64,000 bases of DNA from Geobacteraceae bacterium (GTDB taxonomy: Bacteria > Desulfobacterota > Desulfuromonadia > Geobacterales > Pseudopelobacteraceae), in the NCBI GenBank assembly GCA_025355325.1, contig JANXZX010000200.1, forward strand, positions 1 to 64,000, given 5' to 3'. The first letter of the stretch is position 1, and each line of letters begins with the position of its first letter. Below are positions 36,808-46,873 of this stretch, piece by piece. The position numbers and the translations under genes are program-made. A model generated the notes under the pieces. That model saw nothing but the letters and a program-made list of their open reading frames with translations, did no database searches and had not been told where the DNA came from.

Positions 36808-37001
36808 CTGCTCTCCATCATTTGATATATAGTGACTGATATGTTCTGTTCCTTGTAGTCGTAATGCCGTGTCATGTCAAGCTGCCGCCGGTTTTATAAA
36901 TGAGAATGGAAATTCAGATATTATGTATATTGGACAGGACAAAAACCTGAATATATGATATGTACGGAAAAATCAAACTCAATAACAGGAGGATAAATAC
37001 C

Positions 37002-37841
37002 ATGATTAAACGTTTATTGGCGTGTGCGGTAAGTGCCATATTTATGTTGTCAGCCAGTGGATGCGTTTCAAGTGGTACCCATCAACTGGAGGTTAATAGA
37101 GCCGATGGTTTATCCAAACAGTTAGCTGAGCTTCAACAGACGCACAAAAAACTTGTCCAGGAAAATGCGGAGTTGAAGGCCAAATTCAATAGGCTTACCG
37201 ACGATGCCGCTGTCCTCACTTCCGATAAGAAGCAGTTGGAAGGAATTCTTAAAGCTAAATCGGACACACTGTCGAAAAATATCAGTGAATTGCGCCAGCA
37301 GGTTTCTGATCTGAAAGCTGAGAATAGTAAACTAAACGATGAAATAGCTGCTCTCCAGAAAGCAAAGGAAGAGAAGGTTAAAGAGGTAAGCGGGACTTAC
37401 GAACAGCTTCTTGCCAATATGAAAAACGAGATTGCTCAAGGACAGGTCACCATTTCCGAACTGAAAGGAAAGCTGACGGTTAATATGGAGGCGGCAATCC
37501 TGTTTGACTCCGGAAAGGCTGATGTCAAGACTGAGGGACTTGGAATATTAGCGAAGATAGTTGATACGCTGAAAGCAGTCAAAGACAAAGCGATACGGAT
37601 CGAGGGACATACGGATGCTGTCCAGATCAGCGGTGCACTTACCCGAACTTTTCCGACCAACTGGGAACTCTCAGCGGCTCGGGCTATCAATGTCACCAAA
37701 TATTTGCAGCAGCAGGGGGTAGATCCTCTCAATCTGTCGGCTGCGGCTTTTGCCGAACATAAACCTGTTGCCGATAACGGTACAAAAGAGGGGCGGGCGA
37801 AAAACCGCCGCATTGAAATAACTCTGGTGGCTAAGGATTAA
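37002..37841 (+). CDS. OmpA-family peptidoglycan-associated lipoprotein
   Basis: 279 residues. The signal sequence ends in a lipobox LSASGC (Cys 21), so the mature protein is lipid-anchored. Residues about 30-150 are a coiled coil rich in Lys/Glu/Gln. The C-terminal OmpA domain (from ILFDSGKADVKTEG) contains the peptidoglycan-binding motif TNWELSAARA and RRIEITL. It should tether the outer membrane to the wall. AGGAGG precedes the ATG chosen; an upstream in-frame ATG at 36960 has no such site. The Smr gene follows after four bases. Confidence 0.9.
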   Translation: MIKRLLACAVSAIFMLSASGCVSSGTHQLEVNRADGLSKQLAELQQTHKKLVQENAELKAKFNRLTDDAAVLTSDKKQLEGILKAKSDTLSKNISELRQQVSDLKAENSKLNDEIAALQKAKEEKVKEVSGTYEQLLANMKNEIAQGQVTISELKGKLTVNMEAAILFDSGKADVKTEGLGILAKIVDTLKAVKDKAIRIEGHTDAVQISGALTRTFPTNWELSAARAINVTKYLQQQGVDPLNLSAAAFAEHKPVADNGTKEGRAKNRRIEITLVAKD

Positions 37842-37845
37842 TAAC

Positions 37846-38550
37846 GTGGCGAAGAAAAATCAACGACGGCAGAACCCATCAAAGCCGAAAGAGTTTCATG
37901 TCTCGCCTTTCGGGTCTTTGAAGGGGATCGCCGTCGCGGATCCGGAACCGGAAAAACCAACAACGCCTGCGGTAAAAAAAACGGCGCAGCCTCCTGATGA
38001 TGGCCTGGATCTTTTTCTCCAGGCGGTGGCGGATGTGCGCCCGTTACAATCTTCCGGTAAAAAAGCCGTTCAGTCGGAATCTCATCCTCAGTTGAAGACG
38101 GCAAAAAAAGTGGTAGAAGAGCTCATCGTTGCGGAAGAGAGCGCCTTTCTTGAGGAGATAAGTCGGCTGAAGATGGATACGAAATTTGCCGATTCCATAC
38201 CGGATGAAGGCGAACTGCAGCCGCTGGCCGGCAATCGCCTACGACAGGTGAAGAAAGGCATTGTTTCAGTCGGTTACCAACTGGACCTGCATGGCTTGAA
38301 TCGTGAGGAGGCCCTCGCGGCGTTGCCCCGTTTTTTACAAACTGCCCAGAAAAAGGCCCAAAAAGCGGTTCTTGTGATTACCGGCAAAGGACACCACTCT
38401 CCCGAAGAACCGGTACTCCATCAGGCTGTTGCTTCATGGTTACGTGATGCGGGACGGACTTTCGTTTTGGAATTTGCACCGGCCCCGAGAGAAATGGGAG
38501 GAAGCGGGGCATATGTGGTTTTTCTTCGCCCGATTCCGCCCGCTGTATAA
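37846..38550 (+). CDS. Smr-domain protein
   Basis: 234 residues with a GTG start. The first 130 are charged and probably disordered. The C-terminal Smr domain has the LDLHGLNREEAL motif and the GKGHHSPE loop (the usual H-G-x-G/TGKG site), ending in GGSGAYVVFLR. Smr domains nick or cleave nucleic acids or, on MutS2 and ribosome-rescue factors, act on collided-ribosome mRNA. This stand-alone form resembles YdaL/SmrA-type proteins. Confidence 0.9.
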   Translation: MAKKNQRRQNPSKPKEFHVSPFGSLKGIAVADPEPEKPTTPAVKKTAQPPDDGLDLFLQAVADVRPLQSSGKKAVQSESHPQLKTAKKVVEELIVAEESAFLEEISRLKMDTKFADSIPDEGELQPLAGNRLRQVKKGIVSVGYQLDLHGLNREEALAALPRFLQTAQKKAQKAVLVITGKGHHSPEEPVLHQAVASWLRDAGRTFVLEFAPAPREMGGSGAYVVFLRPIPPAV

Positions 38551-38594
38551 ATATATACTCTTCAAACTCTGCATCAATGAAAGGAACAGATTAC

Positions 38595-38885
38595 ATGATT
38601 ACCCATATTGTTTTATTCAAACTGGCGGACCCTTCAGCTGAAAACGTGGCAGCTACCCGAGACAAGTTGCTCAGCATGGACGGTAAGATCGACCTGCTGC
38701 GCCACCTTGAGGTCGGTGTAGATGTTATCAGGTCGGAGCGCTCTTACGACATCGCGCTGACAACTCGTTTTGATTCACTCGAAGATCTGCAGGCATACCA
38801 GATACATCCATATCATGCCGGAGAGGTTGTTCCACATATGAAGTCTGTTTGCTCATCAATTGTGGCGGTCGATTACGAAAGCTAA
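38595..38885 (+). CDS. Dabb (stress-responsive A/B barrel) protein
   Basis: 96 residues from MITHIVLFKL, the classic Dabb opening; YDIALTTRFDSLEDLQAYQIHPYH is the second block. Dabb proteins form dimeric alpha/beta barrels; some are enzymes, others stress-induced with unknown role. I prefer the ATG at 38595 because AAAGGA lies at proper distance; the ATG at 38577 would add six residues. Confidence 0.87.
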   Translation: MITHIVLFKLADPSAENVAATRDKLLSMDGKIDLLRHLEVGVDVIRSERSYDIALTTRFDSLEDLQAYQIHPYHAGEVVPHMKSVCSSIVAVDYES

Positions 38886-39039
38886 TGACCGGTGTCGTAT
38901 ACACTTTTTCGCTTGACGAATCAGGGGTGTATGCGTAGAATCCGGTTTTACTCAAAGGTCCTGGCAGCATTTTTGTGGCCATTGGCGATGCTGCTGATGG
39001 TGCTTTGAAATGAATTTAATGCATTCCTTGCTTATCAAC

Positions 39040-39055
39040 ACAGGTTTTAACCTGT
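39040..39055. promoter_or_regulatory. Palindrome upstream of the CoA-transferase (candidate operator)
   Basis: ACAGGTTTTAACCTGT has two 7-bp arms with a 2-base centre, 29 bases before the start codon of the CoA-transferase gene and just before its AGGAGG site. Symmetry and position fit a repressor site in the leader or promoter. I cannot name the regulator. Confidence 0.5.
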
Positions 39056-39084
39056 AGACACCAAAAACAAACAGGAGGTAGTAA

Positions 39085-40683
39085 ATGTCGGATTACGGAA
39101 CTCTTCAAGACCGCGTACAATGTAAGTCACTTATGAGCAAGGTCATGACCGCCGAGCAGACTGTCCAGTTTTTCAAGAACGGTATGAATCTTGGCTGGTC
39201 AGGTTTTACCCCGGCCGGTTACCCGAAAGTGGTACCTATTGCCGTCGCTGAGCATGTCGAGAAAAACAATCTACAGGGCAAGCTGAAATTCAACCTGTTC
39301 ATTGGTGCTTCCGTCGGTGCTGAAACCGAAGACCGCTGGGCTGTCAACGACATGATCGACCGTCGCTGGCCATACCAGACCGGCAAAAATATCGCTGCCG
39401 GCATCAATGCAGGCCGTATCCGCATGGGCGACAAGCATCTGTCTCTGTTCGCACAGGATCTGGGCTACGGTTTTTACACCAAGGATTCCGAGAGCGGCAG
39501 GCTTGACCTTGCCATCATCGAAGTATCTGCGATCAAGGAAGACGGCAGCCTCGTTCCTACCTCCTCCTGCGGTGTTATCCCTGAAATCCTGATGATCTGC
39601 GACAAGATCATCGTAGAGGTCAATACCGGACAGCCTTCATTCGAAGGGATCCACGACCTGCTTACTCCGCTTACTCCTCCGAACCGTCAGGTTTTCAACA
39701 TCACCAAAGCTGATTCCCGCATCGGTTCAACCTCGATTCCATGCGATCCAAGCAAGATTATTGCTGTGGTTGAGTCGAAACTCCGTGACCAGGGTCGTGC
39801 TTTTGCCGAGCAAGATGACACTTCCGAGGCGATCGCCAACCACGTCATCGAGTTCTTTACTCAGGAAGTCAAGGCTGGTCGTCTGCCGAAGAACCTGCTG
39901 CCGCTTCAGTCCGGTGTTGGTTCTATAGCAAACGCTGTTATCGGTGGCTTGGCTAAAGGCCCATTCAGCAACCTGACCGTTTATACCGAAGTACTTCAGG
40001 ATACGATGCTTGACCTGTTTGACTCCGGCAAGCTGGATGCCGCTTCTTCCTGCTCGCTGTCACTTTCCGCTGAGCCGGGTTTCCCACGCTTCTTCGAGAA
40101 CATGGACAAGTATTTCGACAAGATCGTGCTTCGTCCGCTTTCGATCTCCAATGCGCCTGAGCCGATCCGCCGTTTAGGGTGTATCGCCATGAACACCCCG
40201 GTCGAAATCGATATCTACGCTCACGCCAACTCCACTCTGGTCGGCGGTACCCGTATGATCAACGGCCTTGGCGGTTCCGGGGACTTCCTGCGTAACGGCT
40301 ACCTGAAAATGATGCATACCCCTTCGTCACGTCCGTCCAAGACTGATCCGAATGGTATCTCCTGCGTTGTGCCGCATTGCTCGCACATCGACCACACCGA
40401 GCACGACCTCGACTGCGTCATCACCGAGCAGGGTCTGGCCGACTTGCGCGGTTTGGCACCAAAGGATCGCGCCCGCCGCATCATCGAGAAGTGCGCACAT
40501 CCGGATTACAAAGCTCAGCTGACCGAGTATCTGAACATTGCTGAAGCTGACTGCCTCAAACGCAATGTTGGTCATGAACCACAATTGTGGGATCGTGCCT
40601 TCAAAATGCATCTCAACCTTGAGAAAAACGGCACAATGAAACTCAAAAACTGGGATGTAAAAGTCGATCTCTGCGAAGGGTAA
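39085..40683 (+). CDS. Acetyl-CoA hydrolase/transferase (succinyl-CoA:acetate CoA-transferase type)
   Basis: 532 residues. In Geobacter this family moves CoA from succinyl-CoA to acetate, activating acetate while completing the citric acid cycle, so it is central to growth on acetate. [15 protein letters not shown] and [14 protein letters not shown] mark the N-terminal half. [13 protein letters not shown] and [13 protein letters not shown] follow; the glutamate in YTEV (residue 302) is where the family forms its glutamyl-CoA thioester. The C-terminal block [14 protein letters not shown] is also typical. The ribosome site is a full AGGAGG and codon use is strongly biased, as expected for a highly expressed gene. 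A terminator follows. Confidence 0.95.
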   Translation: MSDYGTLQDRVQCKSLMSKVMTAEQTVQFFKNGMNLGWSGFTPAGYPKVVPIAVAEHVEKNNLQGKLKFNLFIGASVGAETEDRWAVNDMIDRRWPYQTGKNIAAGINAGRIRMGDKHLSLFAQDLGYGFYTKDSESGRLDLAIIEVSAIKEDGSLVPTSSCGVIPEILMICDKIIVEVNTGQPSFEGIHDLLTPLTPPNRQVFNITKADSRIGSTSIPCDPSKIIAVVESKLRDQGRAFAEQDDTSEAIANHVIEFFTQEVKAGRLPKNLLPLQSGVGSIANAVIGGLAKGPFSNLTVYTEVLQDTMLDLFDSGKLDAASSCSLSLSAEPGFPRFFENMDKYFDKIVLRPLSISNAPEPIRRLGCIAMNTPVEIDIYAHANSTLVGGTRMINGLGGSGDFLRNGYLKMMHTPSSRPSKTDPNGISCVVPHCSHIDHTEHDLDCVITEQGLADLRGLAPKDRARRIIEKCAHPDYKAQLTEYLNIAEADCLKRNVGHEPQLWDRAFKMHLNLEKNGTMKLKNWDVKVDLCEG

Positions 40684-40706
40684 TACCCGCAGTTATTCCA
40701 GGTATT

Positions 40707-40745
40707 GAGAAACCCCGTCGGGAAACCGGCGGGGTTTCTCTGTTT
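40707..40745 (+). terminator. Intrinsic terminator of the CoA-transferase gene
   Basis: GAGAAACCCCG (40707-40717) pairs with CGGGGTTTCTC (40730-40740); the 12-base loop can pair further. TGTTTT follows. Confidence 0.9.
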
Positions 40746-40897
40746 TGTGCACCCGAATGAAATATCGATGAAGTTCTGGTCAGCCAGAGACCGGTAGAGA
40801 AAAAGCAACTGAACGATAAAGTAATCGGATGATTTTTGACGATACGGATGCTATAGTCCGCTCGAATCATTCAGACTTCAGAGACGAGGCACAAACA

Positions 40898-42115
40898 ATG
40901 GCACAGCAAACAATCTATCTGATAGGGGCAGGTTTCACCGGTTGGGACGGTTTTCCGGCCAAGGCGCTTGATATTATCGGTAAGGCCGACATCATGATCG
41001 GTCATCAACGTCATCTGGAGATTTTCCCGGATTTTACCGGCGAAAAGCGAGAGTTGGGTGAGCTTCCCGAACTGATCGAGTTTCTGAAAAAAACTGATCA
41101 ATGTGTTGTTCTGCTTGCCTCAGGCGACCCGACATTTTTTGGCATTTCTCGTTTTCTACTCCGCAATTTACCGAAAGAACGAATTGAAATTTTCCCCAAT
41201 GTAACCAGCATGCAGTACGCTTTTGCGCGGATCAAAGAGCCATGGGATGACGGTATTTTTGTTTCGGTGCACGGGCGCGGCATGCGACAAGCCGTAGACA
41301 AGATTATTTCGGCGGAGAAAGCCTGCATTCTGACGGACAAGACAAATACCCCGGCCGCCATCGCCAGGGAGCTGATCGAGCGGGGCGCCGAAGGGTATGA
41401 AGCCTGGCTCTGTGAAGATCTGGGCATGGCTTCCGAAAAATTCACCAAAACAACTGTGCGAGGTCTTTTGGAGATGGCGGCTTCCGAGCTGAACATCCTG
41501 ATTCTGATCCGCACCTACGAACCGAATCTTGTCCACTACCCGCTGATAGGTATTGATGATGACGAGTTTCATACCACAAAAAAGCTGATCACCAAGCAGG
41601 AAGTACGTGCGGTAACCCTCGCAAAACTGCAGCTGCAGGATGATCTGGTGCTGTGGGATATCGGCGCCGGAAGCTGCTCCGTTTCGATTGAAGCCTCCAA
41701 TCTCATGCCGGGCGGTCGGATCTTTGCTGTAGAAAAGAATCAGCAATGCATATTATTTATCAACGAAAATCTGAAGAAATTCTGTGCGCGCAATATCAAA
41801 TTAATAGAGGCTTTCGCTCCTGACGGTCTGGATGATCTGCCGGATCCGGATCGTGTTTTCATCGGTGGCGCCGGCGGGAAGCTGGATGAGATCATAGACA
41901 TAATTTCCCAGCGCCTGAGACCGGACGGAGTTGTAGTAATCAACGCCGTGACGCTGGACACCTTAACCAGAGCGGTGGAATTTCTTGAAGATCATGGATT
42001 TACGATTGAAGCGACGTGTATCAATGTTGCCAAGACCCGTAACCTGACGGAATACAAAATGTTTGAAGCCCAGAATCCGGTATATGTCATCTCCGCCCGG
42101 AAGGGTGGCGAATAG
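40898..42115 (+). CDS. cbiET: Precorrin-6Y C5,15-methyltransferase / decarboxylase (CbiE-CbiT fusion)
   Basis: 405 residues. The first half is a tetrapyrrole methylase of CbiE type (IYLIGAGFTGWDGF, VVLLASGDPTFFGI), methylating C5. From about residue 225 the CbiT half is a Rossmann methyltransferase (LWDIGAGSCSVSIEASNLMPGG, FIGGAGGKLDEI) that methylates C15 and removes the C12 carboxyl. The fusion equals CobL of aerobic organisms, but with CbiG in the same genome the anaerobic route is likely. The start with MAQQTIYLIG was chosen by homology; an in-frame ATG 69 bases upstream exists. Its TAG overlaps the GTG of the next gene (TAGTG). Confidence 0.93.
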   Translation: MAQQTIYLIGAGFTGWDGFPAKALDIIGKADIMIGHQRHLEIFPDFTGEKRELGELPELIEFLKKTDQCVVLLASGDPTFFGISRFLLRNLPKERIEIFPNVTSMQYAFARIKEPWDDGIFVSVHGRGMRQAVDKIISAEKACILTDKTNTPAAIARELIERGAEGYEAWLCEDLGMASEKFTKTTVRGLLEMAASELNILILIRTYEPNLVHYPLIGIDDDEFHTTKKLITKQEVRAVTLAKLQLQDDLVLWDIGAGSCSVSIEASNLMPGGRIFAVEKNQQCILFINENLKKFCARNIKLIEAFAPDGLDDLPDPDRVFIGGAGGKLDEIIDIISQRLRPDGVVVINAVTLDTLTRAVEFLEDHGFTIEATCINVAKTRNLTEYKMFEAQNPVYVISARKGGE

Positions 42116-42813
42116 TGGCTATAGTTTATGCTGTCGGAGTCGGTCCGGGCGATCCGGAGCTGCTCACTCGCAAAGCTGAACGCATTCTGCGGAATGTTGA
42201 TGTGATACTGGCTCCGGTATCCAATCCCTCCGAGGCCAGTGTGGCGCTGGGTACAATCAGGGAATTCATTGACGAAAACCGTCAAAAGATAATTGTTCAC
42301 CAGTTTCCCATGACCTCTGACCAGTCACGCTTGATTCCTGCCTGGCAGGAAGCGGCTGCAATGATTGCTGAACACGCAGAGGCTGGCCGTTCGGTTGCTT
42401 TCATCACGATCGGCGACCCGTTGTTCTACTCAACGTTTATCTACCTGCTGCGCATTTTGCGCGAACAGTGGCCGCATCTATCGATTGAAATTATCCCGGG
42501 CATCTCCAGCATTAATGCTGCAGCTTCCCAAGCGGCTCTGCCGCTCGTGGAGGCCGATGAGAAGATGGTTGTGATACCTGCTACGGCAGGGATAGAGCAG
42601 ATCAAACGTGCTCTGGAAACGTACGAAACCGTCGTATTGTTGAAGGTAAAGCCGCTTTTTTCTGAGATTATAGAGCTTCTTCGTGCGGCAGGTAGAGAAC
42701 AGAGGACTGTCTTCGTCGAACGGGTTGGCAGTCCGCGCCAGAAAGTACTGACCGATTTCGGGGAGATCGCCGCTCATTCGCCTGATTACCTGTCGTTGCT
42801 GATTATCAAATAA
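42115..42813 (+). CDS. cbiL: Precorrin-2 C20-methyltransferase
   Basis: 232 residues. VYAVGVGPGDPELLTRKAERIL, AFITIGDPLFYSTF and IIPGISSINAAASQAALPL are the methylase loops, and the spacing is that of CobI/CbiL. It adds the C20 methyl group from SAM to (cobalt-)precorrin-2. The GTG start shares one base with the stop of cbiET, so the two are cotranslated. A bidirectional terminator follows. Confidence 0.94.
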   Translation: MAIVYAVGVGPGDPELLTRKAERILRNVDVILAPVSNPSEASVALGTIREFIDENRQKIIVHQFPMTSDQSRLIPAWQEAAAMIAEHAEAGRSVAFITIGDPLFYSTFIYLLRILREQWPHLSIEIIPGISSINAAASQAALPLVEADEKMVVIPATAGIEQIKRALETYETVVLLKVKPLFSEIIELLRAAGREQRTVFVERVGSPRQKVLTDFGEIAAHSPDYLSLLIIK

Positions 42814-42845
42814 TAGTTTCTCTGACAATTCCTTGGAAGCCGAAC

Positions 42846-42885
42846 AAAAAAAGTCCGCTCATCTTCTGATGAACGGACTTTTTTT
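42846..42885. terminator. Bidirectional terminator between cbiL and ppdK
   Basis: A 12-bp stem (AAAAAAAGTCCG, 42846-42857, with complement at 42874-42885) extends across one mismatch by five more pairs to a TTCT loop. A-tract and T-tract on opposite sides make it effective for both converging genes. Confidence 0.92.
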
Positions 42886-42918
42886 ATGGGGCTGAAACTA
42901 AGTCAGTGTTGGCGGTGC

Positions 42919-45570
42919 TTATCCCAATACCGCGTGAGCTGCGGCCAATCTAGCAATCGGTACCCGGAACGGTGAGCAGGAAACATAATCAAGCCCGACG
43001 TTGTGGCAGAAAATTACCGATGACGGATCGCCGCCGTGCTCCCCGCAGATACCGAGCTTGATATTCGGGCGGGTAGTGCGCCCGAGTTCACAGGCCATTT
43101 TTACGAGTTTGCCGACGCCGTTCTGATCGAGCGAGACGAAGGGGTCTTCGGGCAGAATATTGTTGTCGACGTAAAACGGCAAGAACTTGCCGGCATCGTC
43201 ACGCGACAAACCGAAGGTCGTCTGGGTCAAATCGTTGGTGCCAAAGGAGAAAAATTCAGCTTCGACCGCAATTTCATCTGCTGTGAGGGCGGCGCGCGGC
43301 AGTTCGATCATCGTGCCGATCAGATACTCAACCGTGACACCATAACGAGCGATAACTTCGTCGCAGATGGCAACGGCATTCAGTTTTAGAACGGAGAGTT
43401 CTTTGACAGTCGCGATCAGCGGAATCATGATTTCCGGAACAATGCTGAACCCTTCATTCTTGACCAACTCACAGGCTGCTTCCATAATTGCCGTGACCTG
43501 CATATTGTAAATTTCCGGGTAGGTGATGCCCAGACGGCAGCCCCGATGACCAAGCATCGGGTTAAACTCATGCAGTGACTCGATCTTGTGCTTGAGGGCG
43601 CTGACCGGCACTTTCATGGTCTTGCACAGTTCCTCGATATCCTTGTCTTCCTGTGGCAGGAACTCGTGTAGCGGCGGATCAAGAAGCCTGATGGTTACCG
43701 GCAACCCTTTCATTTCACGGAACAGACCGATGAAGTCGCCTTTCTGCATCGGGAGAATCTTTGCCAGGGCATGTTCACGCCCTTCGACGTCTTCGGACAG
43801 AATCATTTCACGCACCGCAGCAATTCTTTCGGCATCGAAGAACATATGCTCGGTACGACAGAGGCCGATCCCTTCGGCGCCGAATTCGCGGGCGACCTTT
43901 GCGTCATGCGGCGTATCTGCATTGGTGCGGACCTTCAGACGCCGAATACCGTCAACCCACTTCATCAGGATGCCAAAATCGCCAGTCAGTTCGGGTGTTA
44001 CGGTAGGAACGGCGCCGAGCATGACTTCTCCCAGTGAGCCATCCAGCGTAATCATATCTCCTTTTTTGACGATGACTCCATTTTTTGCGGTGAAACATTG
44101 ATTGGCGTAATCCACCTTGATGTCACCGCAGCCGGCTACACAGCATTTGCCCATACCGCGAGCAACAACCGCAGCGTGAGAAGTCATGCCGCCGCGAGCA
44201 GTCAGGATTCCCTGCGCCGCATGCATGCCGTGGATATCCTCCGGTGATGTCTCAACACGAACCAGAATTACTTTCCGACCGGTTTTTGCCTCAGACTCGG
44301 CTTCGTCAGCGGTAAAGACAACAAATCCGGAGACAGCGCCCGGGGAGGCCGGCAGGCCTTTGGCGATAATATTTTTGACCGCTTTCGGATCAAGCGACGG
44401 GTGCAACAGCTGATCGAGCTGTTCCGGAGCCACGCGTTTAACGGCGGTTCTTTCGTCGATAAGTCCCTCGGCAACCATATCAACCGCAATCTTGATGGCG
44501 GCCGGTGCGGTCCGTTTGCCATTGCGGGTCTGAAGCATGAAAAGCTTGCCTTTTTCGATGGTAAATTCGATATCCTGCATATCTTTGTAATGTTTTTCAA
44601 GTATTGCCCGGATCGAGACAAGTTGCTGGTAGCATTCCGGCATCACCTCTTCCATCGGCGGCAGCGTTGTTGCCTTAACACGGTTGATCGGCTGCGGCGT
44701 ACGGATTCCGGCTACGACATCTTCTCCCTGGGCGTTGACCAGGTATTCGCCGTAAAAATAGTTCTCACCGGTTGAAGGGTCACGGGTAAAGGCCACACCG
44801 GTTGCACAGTCATCGCCCATGTTGCCGTAGACCATTGACTGAACATTGACAGCGGTGCCCCATTCTGCGGGAATGTTATTCAAGCGACGGTAGGTAATAG
44901 CCCGCTGATTCATCCAAGAACCAAATACGGCACCGATCGCTCCCCATAGCTGATCCATCGGATCTTCGGGAAACGCGGTTCCAAGCTCTTCCTTGATCTT
45001 CGCTTTAAAGGCGGCGACCAGATCTTTCCAGTCGGAAGCGCTCAGATCGGTGTCGAGATGAACACCACGCTCATCTTTTTTCTGCTCCAGCAGGTGCTCA
45101 AGGGAATGTTTATCCATGCCCATGACAACATCGGAATACATCTGGACAAAACGGCGGTAGGCATCGTAGGCAAAACGTTCGTCGCCACTCTGGGCAATGA
45201 TCCCCTGCACGGTGATGTCATTGAGACCCAGGTTGAGAACCGTGTCCATCATACCCGGCATCGAGGCCCGGGCACCGGAACGTACAGAAACCAGCAGAGG
45301 ATTATTCGGGTCGCCGAATTTTCGATCCATCAGAGCTTCGACGCGGGAGAGATGCTCGGCAACTTCAGCGGACAGCGAGGCGGGATAGTTGCTGTTGTTG
45401 TTGTAATATTCGGTACATACTTCAGTAGAAAGGGTGAAACCAGGCGGAACTGGAAGTCCAATGCTGGTCATTTCAGCCAGATTGGCTCCCTTACCACCCA
45501 ATAGGTTTTTCATGTCGGCCCGACCTTCGGCCTGACCATCCCCAAAGAAATAAACGTACTTCTGCGCCAT
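42919..45570 (-). CDS. ppdK: Pyruvate, phosphate dikinase
   Basis: 883 residues, usual length. It interconverts pyruvate, ATP and phosphate with phosphoenolpyruvate, AMP and diphosphate. The ATP-grasp part opens with VYFFGDG and [12 protein letters not shown]; the swivelling phosphohistidine domain has [15 protein letters not shown] with His 465; the C-terminal PEP barrel ends in [13 protein letters not shown] and [23 protein letters not shown] stands before the ATG chosen; 19 codons further upstream are unlikely. In an acetate-grown anaerobe the enzyme feeds gluconeogenesis from pyruvate. Confidence 0.97.
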   Translation of the reverse strand: MAQKYVYFFGDGQAEGRADMKNLLGGKGANLAEMTSIGLPVPPGFTLSTEVCTEYYNNNSNYPASLSAEVAEHLSRVEALMDRKFGDPNNPLLVSVRSGARASMPGMMDTVLNLGLNDITVQGIIAQSGDERFAYDAYRRFVQMYSDVVMGMDKHSLEHLLEQKKDERGVHLDTDLSASDWKDLVAAFKAKIKEELGTAFPEDPMDQLWGAIGAVFGSWMNQRAITYRRLNNIPAEWGTAVNVQSMVYGNMGDDCATGVAFTRDPSTGENYFYGEYLVNAQGEDVVAGIRTPQPINRVKATTLPPMEEVMPECYQQLVSIRAILEKHYKDMQDIEFTIEKGKLFMLQTRNGKRTAPAAIKIAVDMVAEGLIDERTAVKRVAPEQLDQLLHPSLDPKAVKNIIAKGLPASPGAVSGFVVFTADEAESEAKTGRKVILVRVETSPEDIHGMHAAQGILTARGGMTSHAAVVARGMGKCCVAGCGDIKVDYANQCFTAKNGVIVKKGDMITLDGSLGEVMLGAVPTVTPELTGDFGILMKWVDGIRRLKVRTNADTPHDAKVAREFGAEGIGLCRTEHMFFDAERIAAVREMILSEDVEGREHALAKILPMQKGDFIGLFREMKGLPVTIRLLDPPLHEFLPQEDKDIEELCKTMKVPVSALKHKIESLHEFNPMLGHRGCRLGITYPEIYNMQVTAIMEAACELVKNEGFSIVPEIMIPLIATVKELSVLKLNAVAICDEVIARYGVTVEYLIGTMIELPRAALTADEIAVEAEFFSFGTNDLTQTTFGLSRDDAGKFLPFYVDNNILPEDPFVSLDQNGVGKLVKMACELGRTTRPNIKLGICGEHGGDPSSVIFCHNVGLDYVSCSPFRVPIARLAAAHAVLG

Positions 45571-45712
45571 TGTACTGCCTCCTCTTTCGTTGAAAAATCT
45601 CGTGTGCTTTAAAGCCACTAAAAACATTTATTCACAATGAAAATAATAGCTTAGAAGGATAGACTATAGCGCAGATTCAAAAAAGATCAACAAGATAGTG
45701 AAAATAATATTT

Positions 45713-46153
45713 TTACTTGGTGTCCCAACTGGTGATATCGACGTTTTTACCGTCTCCCCCCTTGGCGCCGTCGGCACCGTAGGAAAAGAGATCGTAGTCA
45801 CCGTGTTCACCGGGCGAGACGTACAGGTAATCATTGCCCCACGGATCTTTTGGCACCTTCTTGCTCTCCAGGTAGCCGCCTTCCTTATAGCTTTTGGGTA
45901 TGATCCCGACGGTCGGTTTTGTAATAAGAGAATCCAAACCCTGCTCTGTAGATGGATAGTTGCCTGTGTCAAGCTTGTACAGTTTGAGGGCCGTTTCGAT
46001 ATTTTTGATCTGTACCCGTGCATCAGTAATCTTGGCATCGTCCGTTCGTCCCATCAGCTTTGGGCCGACCAGTGCCGCCAGCAGAGCCAGTATGACGATG
46101 ACAACCATGATTTCGATCAACGTAAAGCCTTTGTTATTGTGTGTGAACTGCAT
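45713..46153 (-). CDS. gspG: Type II secretion major pseudopilin
   Basis: 146 residues. The class III leader and methylation site read [20 protein letters not shown], cleaved between Gly and Phe, with the conserved Glu at mature position 5. The globular part ([53 protein letters not shown] in pieces) is the GspG pattern including the calcium-site loop near the C-terminus. It would form the pseudopilus of a type II secretion system. No other gsp genes are near, so the rest of the system must be elsewhere. The start is preceded by GGGAGG. Confidence 0.93.
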   Translation of the reverse strand: MQFTHNNKGFTLIEIMVVIVILALLAALVGPKLMGRTDDAKITDARVQIKNIETALKLYKLDTGNYPSTEQGLDSLITKPTVGIIPKSYKEGGYLESKKVPKDPWGNDYLYVSPGEHGDYDLFSYGADGAKGGDGKNVDITSWDTK

Positions 46154-46456
46154 GACTGTGTAACCCTCCCGCGTTAATTGATAAAGACGAACTCTACTCA
46201 ATTGCAGGACGGTATGGCAAGTACTTTAAAGCCGGAGATTGCTTCAAATACGACATGTCGTTACCTTAATTGCGGTATGATCTCCGGAGAAATTTGTGTT
46301 TGTAAAATAATACATAACAATATAAAGTAGTTGTATTAGTGCTTGTGGATTGGCACTCAATATGCTAGTTCGTTGGTAGTATTTCGGCAGGGAATGAATC
46401 AGGCAAGAAACTTCTGCGTAAAAACGCAGTAACAAACTAACAAAGGAGAATTACTA
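46154..46456. other. Intergenic region between gspG and the cytochrome gene
   Basis: About 300 bp between divergent genes, without coding sequence. It holds an 8-bp inverted repeat (CCGGAGAT, 46232-46239, with complement at 46280-46287), a sigma-54-like promoter near 46351 and a small leader hairpin (CTGCGT/ACGCAG, 46414-46429). Confidence 0.6.
46351..46366 (+). promoter_or_regulatory. Probable sigma-54 promoter of the PpcA-type cytochrome
   Basis: TGGCACTCAATATGCT matches the -24/-12 consensus TGGCAC-N5-TTGCW with one change in the -12 box; the invariant GG and GC are exactly ten bases apart. Transcription would begin near 46377, giving a leader of about 80 bases before the cytochrome start codon. 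Confidence 0.6.
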
Positions 46457-46735
46457 ATGAAAAAAATCAGCGCCGTAGTCGCCATGTTTGCCGTTACCGC
46501 TTTTGCAGGAGTTGCCTTGGCAGCCGACGTAATCGATCTGCCGGCTTCGATGGGAAAAGTCTCTTTCCCGCACAAGAAACATCAGGAAATGCTGAAAGAC
46601 TGCAAAAAATGCCATGAAAAAGGACCCGGAAAAATTGCTGAACTTAACAAGGACTGGGCTCACAAAACCTGTAAAGGCTGTCATACCGAAATGAAAAAAG
46701 GCCCGACTTCCTGTAAAGACTGCCACAAAAAGTAA
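46457..46735 (+). CDS. Periplasmic triheme cytochrome c7 (PpcA family)
   Basis: 92 residues. A signal peptide ends at ALAA; the mature part of about 70 residues has three haem motifs CKKCH, CKGCH and CKDCH plus the distal histidines (FPHKKH, WAHKTC). The pattern VSFPHKKHQEM...CHEKGPGKI is that of PpcA and its Geobacter paralogues, which carry electrons from inner-membrane quinol oxidases to outer-membrane conduits during metal or electrode reduction. The high lysine content is typical. AAAGGAG precedes the ATG, and an unusually strong terminator follows, consistent with an abundant monocistronic message. Confidence 0.96.
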   Translation: MKKISAVVAMFAVTAFAGVALAADVIDLPASMGKVSFPHKKHQEMLKDCKKCHEKGPGKIAELNKDWAHKTCKGCHTEMKKGPTSCKDCHKK

Positions 46736-46759
46736 TCCCCCCGGAATCAGATAGAGAAC

Positions 46760-46807
46760 AAACAAAAATGATGGCAACGCGCAGTAGCGTTGCCATCATT
46801 TTTGTTT
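46760..46807 (+). terminator. Very stable terminator after the cytochrome gene
   Basis: A perfect 20-bp stem with arms 46760-46779 and 46788-46807 and an 8-base loop. The T-rich 3' arm doubles as the U tract; it also reads as a terminator on the minus strand for yggT. Confidence 0.92.
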
Positions 46808-46873
46808 GCGTAGCATAAATTACTATAGAAGAACTTGACAGTTAAAACCGGGCTCTGAAACTTGGAACAGATT

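Noticed and set aside
36808-37001. Possible cobalamin riboswitch before cobM
   Set aside because: No B12-box-like sequence or extended pairing was found on the minus strand.
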